Shown: in pieces, positions 12,801 to 25,226 of the stretch
Layout of the letters: each line of letters opens with the position of its first letter
Position numbering within the stretch: position 1 is the stretch's first letter
Origin: Hyalella azteca
Lineage: Eukaryota > Arthropoda > Malacostraca > Amphipoda > Hyalellidae
Direction: 5' to 3'
Assembly: GCF_000764305.2 (NCBI RefSeq)
Contig: NW_025930633.1
Span: forward strand, 308,629-372,628
Length of the DNA stretch: 64,000 nt
Notes under the pieces: model-generated
Told to the model about the DNA's origin: nothing
What the model saw: the letters and a program-made list of their open reading frames with translations, nothing else
The model's database searches: none
Program-made: the position numbers and the translations under genes

Positions 12801-14144
12801 ACGTTGTGTAATTCATCGTTGCACTGCGCGTCCAAGATTGTATCTTGAATTTTTGCGGTAATTTCATTTCCTGGCTCAGGTTCTTTGGAAGAGGCAGATG
12901 CTGAAGGCGACGTCGGAGGCTCCACACACCAACCAATTTTCGGTAGCGGTTCCGTGGAGCATTTAGATTCGGATTTGGACTCTGGTATATTTTCGTGCAA
13001 TTCTTTATCGTTACTGTCACTTTCCGACGAAACGTTGATTGAATAATCAGCTGTCTGTGTCTCTGATTCTTCTTGCACATTAATTGTTTTCTCATCGTTT
13101 GAAGATAACTCTATGTTATTATTCTCTGTTTCGATAGTGATATCTTCTTCAGGATCCCTGAACACAAAAACAACAACACGATCTTTGCTAGGTTCATCAC
13201 TGGTTCCATTTGCGAACACAAGGTCAGTGTCATTATTAACAGAAAGTTTCTTTTCTGGACTCGCTTCGGTTAAAGTTATTTTCACCGTTGGCACAACTTC
13301 TTCGGGTATTATATTCTTTTCGTTGTCTGATTCAGCAGTCGTTGTAGCTCGCTTCGATTCTGATTTATTAAACTGAGCTTCATCATTGTTCCCTCCAAAC
13401 GAAACAAGTATTGGCTCCTCTTCTTTTTCGACAGTTTTTATTCCTTTTAAAACGCTTCGTGTCTTTTCGGAATGTGGAGATGTGTCTCGTTTCGCGCTCA
13501 CAACAACAGGCTTAGCCGATTTGAACTTTTTCACAAGTTTTTCGGGTTTAGGTGATGTCTCCGGTTTAATCGGAACCTCTGACTTGACTTTTTCCTCGAC
13601 TGGCATAACCTTTCCATGTTCTTTTGAAAATGTTTTGGTAACTCTAGAACGTGTTAGACCGTGTTCTTCATCTTCGCTTCTCGAAGGTGAGGAATCCTTA
13701 GAAGATCTGTGCCTGTTCTTATCGAAAGAATTTTTTCGCACCGGTGAAGACGACTCAAAATTTCCGATGAGACTGGCGACAAAACCGCTTCTTTCACTTC
13801 GAATCTTTCTCCTTTCAGAATCCGTGGGTGATTTTTGGTGAGCTGTCTCCAGTGAATTTTCCCCGTTTTCGCTCGATTGACCTTCATGTTTTTCATAACG
13901 CTTGTTAACAAAATCTGTTGCGATGGGTGGTTTTGGTACCGACGAATCTTCGCAAACGGCCGAGGACTCTTTCTCGTTGGTTTCAAGCGTAAATTTCTCG
14001 TCAAAAATTTCAATGTCATCGAATTCCTCCTCTTCGGCGAGGGTGGCCCGCAACGGAACGTTCTCATGCAAGACTTGAGTGGCCACGATCACGTTTTCGA
14101 CGGGCGATGAAGGTTCTTCTTTTATAGGGTAGCAGTCAACAGAC
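9863..14144 (-). CDS. NPF-motif, proline-rich, disordered protein: three 3' exons (predicted EHD ligand)
   Basis: Three exons join with matching phases: 14144-12553 (acceptor ttattccag, donor AAAG|gtaatt), 11993-11407 (ctttacag; GGAATG|gtaatt) and 10234-9863 (tattacag; TGA stop). They encode about 850 residues. The first exon is acidic and Ser/Glu/Lys-rich with no folded domain I can name. The second has three NPF motifs each followed by acidic residues (NPFGDSEEE, NPFDDDESEE, NPFDESEEED) and ends with KRRAPLPPG. The last is Pro/Ser-rich and ends near PPPRPPPPSPSA. NPF plus acidic residues is the known ligand type of EHD EH domains, so a role in endocytic recycling is inferred, as for EHBP1, MICAL-L and Rab11-FIP2. 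None of their folded domains is visible, so the family is not assigned. A signal-like AATAAA overlaps the stop region. Confidence 0.78.
10172..11145. repeat. Tandem duplication carrying the acceptor and 5' edge of the last NPF-gene exon
   Basis: Sequence from about 10172 to 10640 recurs at about 10733-11145. It includes 63 bases of exon (10234-10172 against 10788-10726), its tattacag acceptor, and several hundred bases of intron with shared blocks such as 'gaattccaccc', 'cagagtcta' and 'catcttcatatccttcgcta'. Copy 1 also holds about 40 extra bases at 10550-10585 matching the left end of the (CCGT)n foldback element. In copy 2 the exon text continues in frame for 21 codons and then meets TAA at 10723-10725. 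Confidence 0.85.
10618..10735. repeat. Short block of the 39-base minisatellite
   Basis: Two to three units like 'ctaccaataaacaggtgatc' + 'aataccttctgttgaatat', the same family as the array at 11140-11400, lie between the two copies of the 10172-11145 duplication. Confidence 0.7.
11140..11400. repeat. 39-base minisatellite directly downstream of an NPF-gene donor
   Basis: About seven units of roughly 39 bases ('accaataaacagatgatcaa' + 'taccttccgttgaatatct'). On the gene (minus) strand the array begins within about 10 bases of the donor of exon 11993-11407 and fills the 5' part of the intron. Confidence 0.8.
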
Positions 14145-15531
14145 CTGGAATAAAATCTTGTCTTAATTTTAAATGTTTAAATGCGTGGTAAGTTACAAAG
14201 GCCATTGATAATATCTAATGCATATTGGTTGAAGTTTGTTAAGTTAGTGTTTTCTTGGTCTGTCTGATGCATTGCACTTGAAATAAATAGGAGCACTCGA
14301 GCACCTATTTATTGTGAGACACTATACTGGTGAAATTTTGAGGCACTATAAAACTAGAGGCGAATACGGCGAATTAAAGAAATTTAAATGTGAATTTCAA
14401 TTTGGTGTCCTAAATTTATTCAAGCCGGGATTAAATGGGAGCTAATGCTAAAAGTGGGTTGAAACGAAGTATTCTTAAAACAACGTAGGTTATTTTCGAA
14501 ATAATTAAAAGGATACGAGATGCCTTATAGATTAGAAATTACGAGATTTTGTTTTTTAATCTCATTGAAAATTAGGCTAAGAAAACACCATAATATTTAA
14601 ATTACATTCCGATGTAAATGAAATCTAAAAGAAAATTTAAAGTAATAAACTTTATGCCTAATTCTCTAAAGTTTAAACCACGGCACTCGGATATGAATAA
14701 TTGCTGATCGCTATTTTAAATTAAAGTTGTTAAATTACAAATAAAATGATCGCATACAACATCATTCGAAACAATGAACTATTTTATCGATAATGTTGAT
14801 ACAGTTAACAACAAACTTCAAAAATATGCTATGATAAATTTCGTTTTCTACGATGTTCAGAATAACTAATTTGTTACTAAAGAATTTCGTTTCAACATTC
14901 GTGAAGGAAATTTTCTTTACAATATTCGTACAATCAAGTCTCAATAAATATTTGAGATGGACAGTTTGAAGGCAATATTCGTAAGTGACAGTTTAGTTGC
15001 AATAACAATCAAATTTTAAGTCGAATTCTATTGATTAAAAGTGCCAATAACACAATTTTATTTCGATTGTATCCATGTCCATAATTTTGGCTGAAATTTT
15101 AACCAAATATGACATTCAGTCACTAATTAACTCAAGATATCATTTTTCGTTACAATTAACATCAATAAATTGCATGTACGGCAATCTAAACGGCAATCAA
15201 AGAAGCGAAGATTCGCATACAAAGAAGCAAAGAGTTCCCAAGGTCGCTGGCACTGCAGAGCGAGTGCATCTGCATCAAAGTTTTATCATATATATTTCAC
15301 CGGCATGTAATTTGCTTTCACAGGTTTTAGATAAAGTGTCTTTAATTATCAAAAAATGTTGTTAGAGAAAAATTTGCTGTGGCGTCTGTGTGGCGACCGT
15401 TTTATCATATACATTTTTTCGCATTAGTTTTAGGTTTCTATAATTTGTTATAAATTATTTTTCATTAAAAAATCAAGTTCTTCGAAAAAAGTTTATACAA
15501 CGATTATTTAAGTCGTCAAATAAAATTAATA

Positions 15532-15905
15532 TTGATTGGAATTTGTTTATCTATATTTAATTTAGAATATAGTAAAAAAATTACCCTAAAACTAGGAACC
15601 TTGGAGAAAAACTGTCAAGTTTTATTGTTGGTGTCTCTTATTTTTTTATAAAACGAATTTAACGGAAGTTACGTTTATAATATTTATATCTCGACAACAA
15701 TGAACAAAACATCGCCTCTTGATTGGAATTTGTTTATCTATATTTAATTTAGAATATAGTAAAAAAATTACCCTAAAACTAGGAACCTTGGAGAAAAACT
15801 GTCAAGTTTTATTGGTGGTGCTCTTATTTTTTTTGTAAAACGAATTTAACGGAACTTAAGTTTCAAATATTTCTATCTCGACAACAATGAACAAAAAATC
15901 GCCTC
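15532..15905. repeat. Tandem duplication, 187-base period
   Basis: The block starting 'ttgattggaatttgtttatc' at 15532 recurs at 15719 and stays nearly identical for about 187 bases, through 'ggaaccttggagaaaaactg' and 'atctcgacaacaatgaac'. Non-coding. Confidence 0.85.
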
Positions 15906-16689
15906 ACTCCACACGAATGAAGTACATATATTGAAGATAAATAAAATACGAACAATAAATATATATGTACATAGCGCGGCGACGTACGTGGCAGAGGAAG
16001 TGATGTAAAAACTGATCCGATGAACGAATGCGAGAATGGATGAAGGAAGTGGGCAGCAAATAGGGAAATATGAACGTTGATAATTGGATAATACGTGCCA
16101 GATTCTAAAAAGATCTGTACATAAATAATCAATAAATCAGAGCACAAACTCAAAGCTTAACGAATAAAAACTGTCGAAAAAAATTAAAAAAAGCGCCGTT
16201 TTGATTTAAAAAATTTGAAAGGCATACTTCCATTTCAACAACGCACGTTAGTTTCATTTAACCATTATGAATAGAATAAATTTATACACCATACCAAGGC
16301 TTCATTAAAATAGCTAAACAGATTAAATAAGCTAGATTTGAACAACTTACACCTGTTTAACTTGATCAGATTATGTCCTCTCGATTTTAAAATAGATGAT
16401 TGGCCCGATTTAAATAAATTTAAAAGACTCGGCCTAAATGACGTCAACAAAGTATGTATACCCGCATATAAGGGTTACATAAGCAGAAAAAATTAAACAG
16501 CTTGCATATATTTTCTCCACATGACAGTTGACGCTTAACATTTTATTGTGAATTTTCACAGAGCATTTACTACGGCCAAGAGGAAGAGACTCGGCACTGC
16601 ATGCAAGGTCCAGCAAAGGTAAAGGTCACTTAGCAAATCAAGTTCCCTGAGGCTATACACTAAACAATCTTTATCGTAGTGAGTCAATG

Positions 16690-16815
16690 TGAAATTTTAA
16701 ATAAAAACCGATATTCTACAATTCCGAAAATTGCGATTATATACTTAGTTAAATGTCTGAAATTTTAAATAAAATCCATATGTTACAATTCCGTAAATTG
16801 CGATAACTTAGTTAG
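16690..16815. repeat. Two-copy tandem repeat of about 70 bases
   Basis: 'gaaattttaaataaaa' followed by 'acaattccg.aaattgcga' and 'acttagtta.atgtct' occurs twice in a row. Confidence 0.7.
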
Positions 16816-17427
16816 ATGTCTTTCTAGAAATGTACACACAAAGAGTTTTTTAATTTCACATCGGCCTCTGTGACATTAAAGTATTGGGGTTAAAATATGC
16901 TTTCTATGTAAAATTTTTTTGAAAATAATAATAAATCTTTACTAACATATGCTTGGGATGAGGCTTGCTTCAGTCTAAATATACGCATCCAGTTAAATAA
17001 ACCGAGGCTAATTAGGTTCAAAATGTCAGTTTATAGTAGTTAAGGAATTATTTATATAATAAATGCTATGCTATTGAATTTTAGCGTGTGTGCTTTTTGA
17101 CGAGTTAACAGCGGCAGTATAAATTGTTTATTAGTACTTTAAAGGACTGGTTCTCATGAAATTAGGATACAAAAACATCGGAATAAAATACAAAAATTAC
17201 TAAAACCTACATATTATAATTATATAATACCCTTTATAATATCACAACCTCAATAGTTATAATAATTGGAGAACGATGATATAAAATAACAAACGAACTC
17301 CACATAAATCAAATAAATATCAAACTTCATATCAAATAACGAACAACAAGTCATACAAAGAAACTTGTAAACATTGCTATAAATAAGTAATGAAAGTAAT
17401 ATCAAGAAACACGTATGACATTCTAAC

Positions 17428-19812
17428 CTGCCGTGCAGCGCAGCATCGAGGGATGAGAATCGTACGCACTTGTCCCGGTGCCTGCCGAGGCGCCCTGGCG
17501 AGAGGAGAGGAAGTGGAGGCGGCGAGAGGAGAAGATGTAGGCTCAGAATTTCGTGTCGACGAGCTCGTGGTGTGAAGAGAGACACGATTAGAAGGCGAAG
17601 AAGCAGCTGAGGACGACTGAGATGAGGTGTATGGGTTCGAGGAGAGGGATGATGCTATCTTGATTGAGTTCAGAGCTCTGAGCACCTGAGCAGGGGAGCC
17701 TTGCTCGGCTCCACGAGTCGTCTGTCTATCAATGAGCTCTTTTGAGGGGTGATGATTCGGCTCTCGATCTGTCACTTTGCTCTTGATCGCTGACGTGGGC
17801 GAGGTAGTCTTCTTTTTAGCACTTTGAATTGCTGATTGCAACGAGTCATCTAAATCAGACCATAGCGAGTCTAAGTTTTCCTTCAAGTCAGCCACAATCA
17901 ATTCTTGCTCCGAACTTGTTTTTGTAGAAAGTATGTCTGCTTCAGATTCTAACTTAGGCTCGATTGACAAGTTTCCGAATCTGCGTTTCACTGCAGATTC
18001 GATAACCGACTTTTCACGAAATGGTAGTTTGTCCAAAGCAAGTTTGTCCTCCGAACCAAGGGGAGAAAACCTTTCCTTTTTAATTACCTCTTCTTCAACA
18101 GGTATTTTATTTTCATCGCCCGTACGATTTTTAATCGTTATGGTTATCTCTTTCCCGCTTGCCCCTCCAGTTTGCCGCGTTATGAGCCCATCCTTTGACG
18201 TGGACACATTAAGAACTTCTTTGCCGAGGGGCGCGCCGATGACGTCAGGGTCCACAATAATATCGCCCAAAATATTGTCCACCGCAGATACTTTCTCTGC
18301 GTTGTTTTTATTGCAACTTAGGCCATTCAATGATACATCTTCTGACGATACATTTTCTTTTATATTTTTCTTCTCATCCTTGGTTGTGAGAGGAGTGAAA
18401 TTCTTCTTTATTATCGGCGCCTCTACAACTTCACACAATTCACTTTCATGATTGAAGTTATCACTGAATGACACATTTACTTCATTCCCACTGGCGCCTC
18501 CAACTTCATAGGTCACTTTTCCGTTATGATCACTTTCCGTTTTCAATATTATTTTCGGAAGCGGAGATTTTGCATCGGACTCATCAAAATTTCTAACGAT
18601 GTTGTCTTCTAAAGCAGAAAGAATGCTCGACACAGCTTTTGAATCGCTGTTGTCAAGGGAGGATATTTCTGGCTCAGCATTTGCTGACGGCTCATCAGTA
18701 ATGCGAGACTCATTACCAACATCTACGTGCTTTTTTGATTCGTTGACTTTCGTGATGGCCGATGATGATGATGCACTTGCAACTGAAAGATCATTATTTA
18801 AAACTTTTGTTTCAACAGAAATATTATTCAAGCCTTTTGACGCATCGGTTTCGTTTGTGTGCAAATTCCTGGTAGTTTGTATTTGATCTTCACAGGAAAC
18901 TTTGGACGTGAAGTTTTCAGGAGCCGCACCACCAGATGAAGGCACAGGCAAACCTACACTGTGCTCACGAGGCTGCCCACCGCAAACTGAAGTCTGCAAT
19001 CGATCCAAAGGAAGGTCATCCTTGTGAGGGCTGCTAACCGGCCCAACCCTGCTCTTCTCCATGACCCCATTTACCAGGGAAAAGTCCCCCTTACCTGGCC
19101 GGAGCATATCGCTGTTTCCCCCACTCCCGTCGACATCATTAGTGGCCCCGGGCGAAGCTAAGCAGTGATAATTCACTGCGGCTTGGATAGCTTCGGAATC
19201 TTCAGGTTCTTTATTAGATAAAACTGCGATTTTTCCCTCCGGTCCTTCACTTGTTTTCTTTGTTTTGGTTGAGGTAATTGGAACGCCAGCATGCCCATTC
19301 ACCTCCAAAATTTTTTCAGCAGCGTCTGAGGTCTCCGACGATCTGTTCTTCAAATCCATCGATTTCTGTGTTTTTCCTAATTTTTCATCATTTTTCTCGG
19401 TGGAATGACTATGAACGCTTCTATTGAGGCTTAGTTCGCTGCGTTTATTATTATCATTGTCACCTTTAAGTTCAACCAAGCTTCGGGTGTCACTTTCAAG
19501 TTGAGAAACTCGAAGTTTATCAACTTTATCTTCACTTGGCACGATCAAACTTGTCGCTCTGGGCTTCGTAGCGCGACTGCCTGCATGACGCTGAATGGAG
19601 TCTGCGCTATCATCGGAATGCTGATCTTTTTTTGACACAGTTGAGGTTTGACTGCTTCTTTCGTACGGCGGTTCTAAAGTTCCTGCCTTCGTGCATGCTG
19701 TAAAAATATTTTTGTGTTTATTCTTTTCAACGATTGCGGTTTCTTTTTCTTTTTTCCCCTTTTCCTTCGGTGTTTTCTTGCCCTTGAAACTGGATTTTGC
19801 CCAACGAAACAT
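17428..19812 (-). CDS. Large 5' coding exon, 795 codons, disordered Ser/Lys/Glu-rich protein
   Basis: Open from ATG (19812; context ACAAAATG) to a donor CGGCAG|gttaga at 17428. A likely acceptor (gaatttcag) just upstream of the ATG suggests a separate 5' UTR exon. The protein starts MFRWAKSSFKGKK with a very basic Lys-rich stretch to about residue 40. It continues as low-complexity, Ser/Asp/Glu-rich sequence, partly predicted coiled-coil near 690-720, and ends Ser/Pro-rich. No known domain is recognised. It has the same strand and composition as the exons at 14144-9863, so one gene is likely, but the phases require at least one more exon. It could instead be a separate gene. Confidence 0.72.
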
Positions 19813-19829
19813 TTTGTTAAATCAATTAC

Positions 19830-22331
19830 TGAAATTCATAATCTGCAATTGGAAGATAAAATGAATCACGATTGCAACAATAATCATAAAATGTCAGCTT
19901 ACCATGATAATCAATTATACAAATCTCAAAATGCGCTTTAATAAATGTGCATAGAAGTGATTGGGAAATTTAAACTCAATTTCACCACTAATGATTTGAA
20001 GCGAATTTCAGACAAAAAATTAGCAATACGTCACAAAAACGTGTAGGTCGTTACGTCGTCACATGTTTGTGTAGTTTATACGTCGTTTTCTGTGCTTCTA
20101 CTGATTAAAATGTTGAAGATGGTCCTCATCATAATGCTAGATCACAATTATTCCACAGGGAGGCATCACATTGGCAGTTGTTACAACATCATAACATGGT
20201 CATTTTATAACGTAAAGTTCTTCGACAATCAGCATTTTCCAAAGTCAAATTAGCCACGAATGAACATTTTGTTACTGCAAATTAGCAATGAGTCAGCATT
20301 CCGTAACGTCAAGTCAGCCTAGCGTCAACATTTCGTAACGTCAACTCTGCACAGAGTCGAAAGTCACACCACGTACAGCAGCGTATCAGGCACCTGAGTA
20401 GCATCCTGAACTTGGTTGGCATGGAGACCTGATGAAATTACGAACGCATCAGAATTTGATGACAAGAATGTGAATGAAAGATGAGCGGTTACGTTATAAA
20501 TGCACCAGGATTTCCAACAATTCATGACGAGAATGTGAATGAAGAACGAGCGGTTGACATCACTTTTGAAAACGACGAAGCACTTCCTCATCATTCGGGC
20601 AACTTCTTAATAACCATTGATGGCCATGTAAGTCAGGGACCGTACCACCGATATACGTATATAAGTTAATGAAATTTTTCCAGCTCCAGAAATTGCCTAT
20701 TTTAAATAGATTTCGCTTAAGGTAAGAGGTAATGTTGAATCTTGAATTGTTCAGCAGGATCTACCCGACCTCAGTTCGCAATCCCGGTGTTCGCAACGGG
20801 TACAAATTTTCTACTTTATCTGACTCCATGAGATCTCGATGAAATAACTAGTCAGTTGTTAAGGTACAGAACAGATTTACACATTATATCCCATATTCGC
20901 TTCAATCTTCTCAAGAGCCTCGAAAGTTGACTATTTCTTCAGATTATTCATATAAATTTTGTTGTTTGTTTTCCATTTTTTAACCATCATTGGCCATCGT
21001 GAAAATCTGTCCCGAATCGCAAGAAGAGCTAATGACGGTATACTAGCTACGAAAACGCATTGACACAGAAATTTCGAGCGAACAAAGAAATTTCGGGAGA
21101 CTGAAATATCCAAGTCGAAAGTGATCCTACAAACTCCAAAAATGCTAAATTACGAAACCTCACAAGTAGTTTATGTATTAGTTTGTAATTTAATTTCTCG
21201 CTACCTAATATACACAAATAGCTGGCAAATGCCGATCGAGTTACTGCTTTCTTACTTAGACCGCTACACCAGTCATTTAAACATATATACCCACACCAGA
21301 GAGATATATACCTATACCACAGTGATTTAAACCTTAAAAATAATCTTATCTAATAATTTATTCCACATAAGTAAAATAAAAATCTATTCAACGCTTAATT
21401 ATATGTTCGTCTTGTGCAAAATTCCCGCGGATGCGACCACTATTTCCGAAAGCCTAACTTCAACACAAGGAAACGCCTGTCAAGCTCCGCAGGAAATCGA
21501 ACTACGACATGGACACCTAATATTATCCGGACACTTAATATTATTATTACCCAAACATTTAATATTTTAATAAACACAGCAATACGGCCGCGAGATGCGT
21601 AGTTATGATCAGATGAGCAAGCTCGAAATAAATTGATTTTGATAAATTCTTTTGTACATGAACGCGTTCAGGCGATATCGCCTATCAGCCATGCAGCTAA
21701 AACCACGCTCCGTTTCACGCAATAAATATTCGGAAGATTTTTGGAAAAAAAAATTCCAAATGCGTAAGTGCCTTCCCTATTGAAAATAAAATCGAATGAT
21801 ATTCCCAGAAATTTGTTTTTTAAAGTGATTAATAACATTCGAATTAAATTAACTAGTCATTAAATGAGTAAGAAAAACAATTATTGATGGCATTAATTAT
21901 GTTGCTTTCACTCTTTTAAATTCCCTATTCACAAAAAAAAAACTCAGAATCCGCCTAAATGAAAATTTTTCCGTTTTCTAAGAATATTGCCCGCAACCTG
22001 CCTTCTGACGCGCGGGTAAAAACAGGTTATCTAATAATCAGTTTCAGGATGTCTAATAATAAGTTGCAAGCACACTCTAATAAATAGTTGGAGGTCACCT
22101 AGTAATTAGTTGCAGGTACACTCTACTAATTATTTGCAGTTACACTCTTATAATTAGTTTCAGGTCACCTAATAAGTAGTAGCAGGGACACTATCGGTAT
22201 ATCGATGCAGGTCCAAATCAAGTAAAATTTTCCAAATTTTCGGTGCTGCTTCAGTAGATTTCTGCACCAAAGGCAGGCTTTCTTTAAACAAGACAGATAA
22301 GCGCGTATTGGGACCAATTCCTGCAAACNTT
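19830..22331. other. Upstream region of the NPF gene, no gene seen
   Basis: Sequence 5' of the gene on the minus strand. It contains an imperfect duplication with 'gaatgtgaatgaa' and 'gagcggttac' at about 20458-20558, and several 'cattttgtaacgtcaa'-like phrases at 20200-20345. Short diverged phrases of 'aatagttgcaggtcacc' occur at about 22030-22190. The frame at 20481-20669 is not recognised. No promoter is evident. Confidence 0.4.
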
Positions 22332-23152
22332 GAGGGTTAAGTGCACCACAGTTTCAAGCATTATGATATTGACACACGTGATGGACCTCATAGACTTGAG
22401 GGTTAAGTGCACCACAGTTTCAAGCATTATGATATTGACACACGTGATGGACCTCATAGACTTGAGGGTTAAGTGCACCACAGTTTCAAGCATTATGATA
22501 TTGACACACGTGATGGACCTCATAGACTTGAGGGTTAAGTGCACCACAGTTTCAAGCATTATGATATTGACACACGTGATGGACCTCATAGACTTGAGGG
22601 TTAAGTGCACCACAGTTTCAAGCATTATGATATTGACACACGTGATGGACCTCATAGACTTGAGGGTTAAGTGCACCACAGTTTCAAGCATTATGATATT
22701 GACACACGTGATGGACCTCATAGACTTGAGGGTTAAGTGCACCACAGTTTCAAGCATTATGATATTGACACACGTGATGGACCTCATAGACTTGAGGGTT
22801 AAGTGCACCACAGTTTCAAGCATTATGATATTGACACACGTGATGGACCTCATAGACTTGAGGGTTAAGTGCACCACAGTTTCAAGCATTATGATATTGA
22901 CACGCGTGATGGACCTCATAGACTTGAGGGTTAAGTGCACCACAGTTTCAAGCATTATGATATTGACACACGTGATGGACCTCATAGACTTGAGGGTAAA
23001 GTGGACCACAGTTTCAAGCATTATGATATTGACACGCGTGATGGACCTCATAGACTTGAGGGTTGAGTGGACCACAGTTTCAAGCATTATGATATTAACA
23101 CCCGTGATGGACCTCATAGACTTGATGGTAAAGTGGACCACAGTTTCAGTTA
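22332..23152. repeat. 66-base satellite, about 12.5 units
   Basis: Unit begins 'cttgagggttaagtgcacca' and ends 'tgatggacctcataga'. The first eight or nine units are identical; the last four show changes such as acacg to acgcg, ttaag to taaag and tgcacc to tggacc. Since 66 is divisible by 3, both strands stay open, giving false 22-residue repeat proteins. An ambiguous base (n) at 22328 marks the left border, suggesting that assembly or polishing struggled here and the true copy number may differ. A partial unit recurs at about 23742-23780. Confidence 0.95.
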
Positions 23153-23489
23153 GTTAGTTAGTTAGTTTAGTGGCCACATGTTTACTAGCGCTTCAGCTAT
23201 TTAGCTATCTCGCACCGAAAGTCATGTTGAACATCACCAAAGAGGTGGAAGGTCTCAATTATCAAAAGTTTCTCAAATCAAAAATAGCTCAACACCCACA
23301 ATGGGTGGAAGGTCTCATATGTCCAGCCCGCTGAAACTGGCTCGAAAGAAGCAGCGTTATCATCTCAAAGAGACGAAATGACAATTAAGGAGGAACAGGT
23401 GAAAAGCAACAGAAACTAAGACACTCGAACAAGAGGTCGCTTACACGGGACGTCGGCCGCTCGCACGAGAGAGACAGAGAAGGGAAATG

Positions 23490-23612
23490 TAAGTTATCCT
23501 ACCTACATTATAACGTAATGTAAGTTATCCTTCCTACATAATAACTTAATGTAAGGAATCCTACGTACATGATAACGTAATGTAAGGAATCCTACCTACA
23601 TAATAACTTAAC
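23490..23612. repeat. About 33-base tandem repeat, four units
   Basis: Units like 'aatgtaagttatcctaccta' + 'cattataacgt' repeat four times with alternating variants (aagttatcc/aaggaatcc). Confidence 0.8.
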
Positions 23613-24689
23613 CCCACAACTGAGACCTGCAGTCAGACACCGCGAGCTCAGCGGTGGGGCGCTCAGGAACAATCCCCCTATGAGCGCGAAATCCCATAGG
23701 ACTTCTGACGAGCACAGACACACGTCAGAAGTCCCCCCTGCAGGGGCACCACAGTTTCAAGCATTATGATATTCACACATATTTAAGGTTCAAAAGAACT
23801 TACATCACGATGAATTCCTCATCTTTCTTGTAAGGGGAGGATAACCTTACTGAGTAAAGAGATAGTTTTCAATCGAAAGCCGCATGATCAACCGAGATTA
23901 CAACAAATTTTTTATTTATAACTTCAATCATTTTTTTTTAATCTGAAGAGGTCTTCAAAATAAATAAATTAGGCTGCGATACTTAATAAATCCTATGAAG
24001 AAGTGTGCTCTCAATATCTCGTGATCGTTCAAAACAAATTTTAAGAATTAAATGACGATATTGCGCAGTGTTGCTACCTTAAAAATAAACCAATATAAGG
24101 GCCAAATAGTACGTTGAATTCAATTTCTGAATCCCAGGATCATGACCGTAAATTATTTATATAATATAATATCTATATTAACTAAAGATTTTATATGCAC
24201 ATAAACAAAACGGCTCAACTCGAGGAAAAAACTTGAATATCAAATGTATTCAAAGTAAAATGTTCTCAGCTTACAATAAACAAGACAAGACATTCAAGGC
24301 AGGCAGGAAATGACAATCTCTTACCCCGATGTTTTATTTAAATGCTCAAGAAGATATGCTTAAACATTCACTGATAACATATGAGAAGAGCCGGAGTCTC
24401 CAAAAATCTGAAACTGACGACATAACATCTACAAATATTATTCACAAATCTGAAGTGCACTTGAGGCAGTCAATATTAAACAATATTAAATATTCAGAGA
24501 ACAACTGGATGAGACGGAGTATAAAGACGTTAAATAGAATCGTTTAGTCTATATTAACAATAGCATTAATAATGAGTAAGATTTCGGCGCTGCCAAATAT
24601 TCTGGCACTTCAGCAATTTTACCAAATTGGACATTATATAGATTCATTCACAATAGAATTTCCTTAAAAAGAGTCATATTATTTAAATA
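23613..24689. other. Intergenic; GC-rich hairpins then AT-rich sequence
   Basis: At 23640-23745 a GC-rich patch holds inverted repeats, notably gacttctgacg (from about 23699) with cgtcagaagtc (to about 23733) and a palindrome cccctgcagggg. From 23780 onward no exon or promoter is recognised. Confidence 0.5.
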
Positions 24690-25103
24690 GTGACACACTT
24701 TCTTACCCACAACACTTACCCACAATAACGTAGCACTAATACGTCGTTTTGCCATGCAAAACTAAGACAATTTTGCCCAACCAATGTCAAAAAAAGCATT
24801 GCTGTTTAGACAAAGCCTCACTCATTTTTACGAGTGAATATCACGCATTGCACTGCTCAACAGATGATGGCTTTTTATCTATAAGTGCGGGCGCAGCTAA
24901 TTACAGCTCATATTTAAGCACCTACTTGATTAATGCTTATAGCCATTGGACCTTCGTTTAGGCTATAGAACAGCAAGCAAAAAAACTGTCGTCACTCAGA
25001 GGAATGAGTGAAACTTCTTCCAAATAGTGATGCACATTTTGCCCTAAAGTAGATCAACCTGACCAAGTTTGACCCGGCGAAAGGGCATATCTGTGCTACG
25101 TCC
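24690..25103. repeat. Family A repeat, two copies in inverted orientation
   Basis: A plus-oriented copy (about 24690-24838, ending 'ctcactcatttttacgag') is followed by a minus-oriented copy (about 24990-25103, starting 'ctcagaggaatgagtg'). The pair makes a large imperfect hairpin. The copies match 1914-2162 and 6377-6505. Confidence 0.55.
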
Positions 25104-25138
25104 GCTCTCTGCTCGTTCTGAAGGTAAGGAACTCTGCC

Positions 25139-25226
25139 ATAGTGTTCAATAGTGTTCAATAGTGGCTATTGAACACTATTAAACACTATTGAACACTATT
25201 TGAAAGTGTTCAATAGTGTTCAACAA
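25139..25226. repeat. Palindromic repeat of 'tgttcaatag'
   Basis: Direct copies of 'tagtgttcaa' are followed by inverted copies 'ttgaacacta' and then direct copies again, making a near-perfect hairpin of about 35 bases per arm. Confidence 0.85.

Larger units (their letters stand above)
14145..17427 (-). other. Intronic region of the NPF gene (inferred), may hide a small exon
   Basis: The exon ending at 17428 finishes in phase 0, while the exon starting at 14144 needs two bases from its predecessor, so at least one exon must lie between them if they belong to one gene. A 23-base piece at 16596-16574 on the minus strand (acceptor ...ttgcatgcag, followed by gtagta) would satisfy the phase, but its borders are not strong enough to call. 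Otherwise the stretch is AT-rich, with tandem duplications at 15532-15905 and 16690-16815. Confidence 0.4.

Noticed and set aside
13386..13841. Plus-strand frames over the NPF gene
   Set aside because: Antisense shadows of the minus-strand coding exon, whose splice phases and NPF motifs support the minus strand.
22332..23152. CRISPR-like array
   Set aside because: Units are contiguous with no unique spacers, and the genome is eukaryotic.
22330..23157. Long open frames on both strands with 22-residue repeats
   Set aside because: They are an artefact of a 66-base satellite unit divisible by three; both strands are open, and there is no start context or similarity to any protein.
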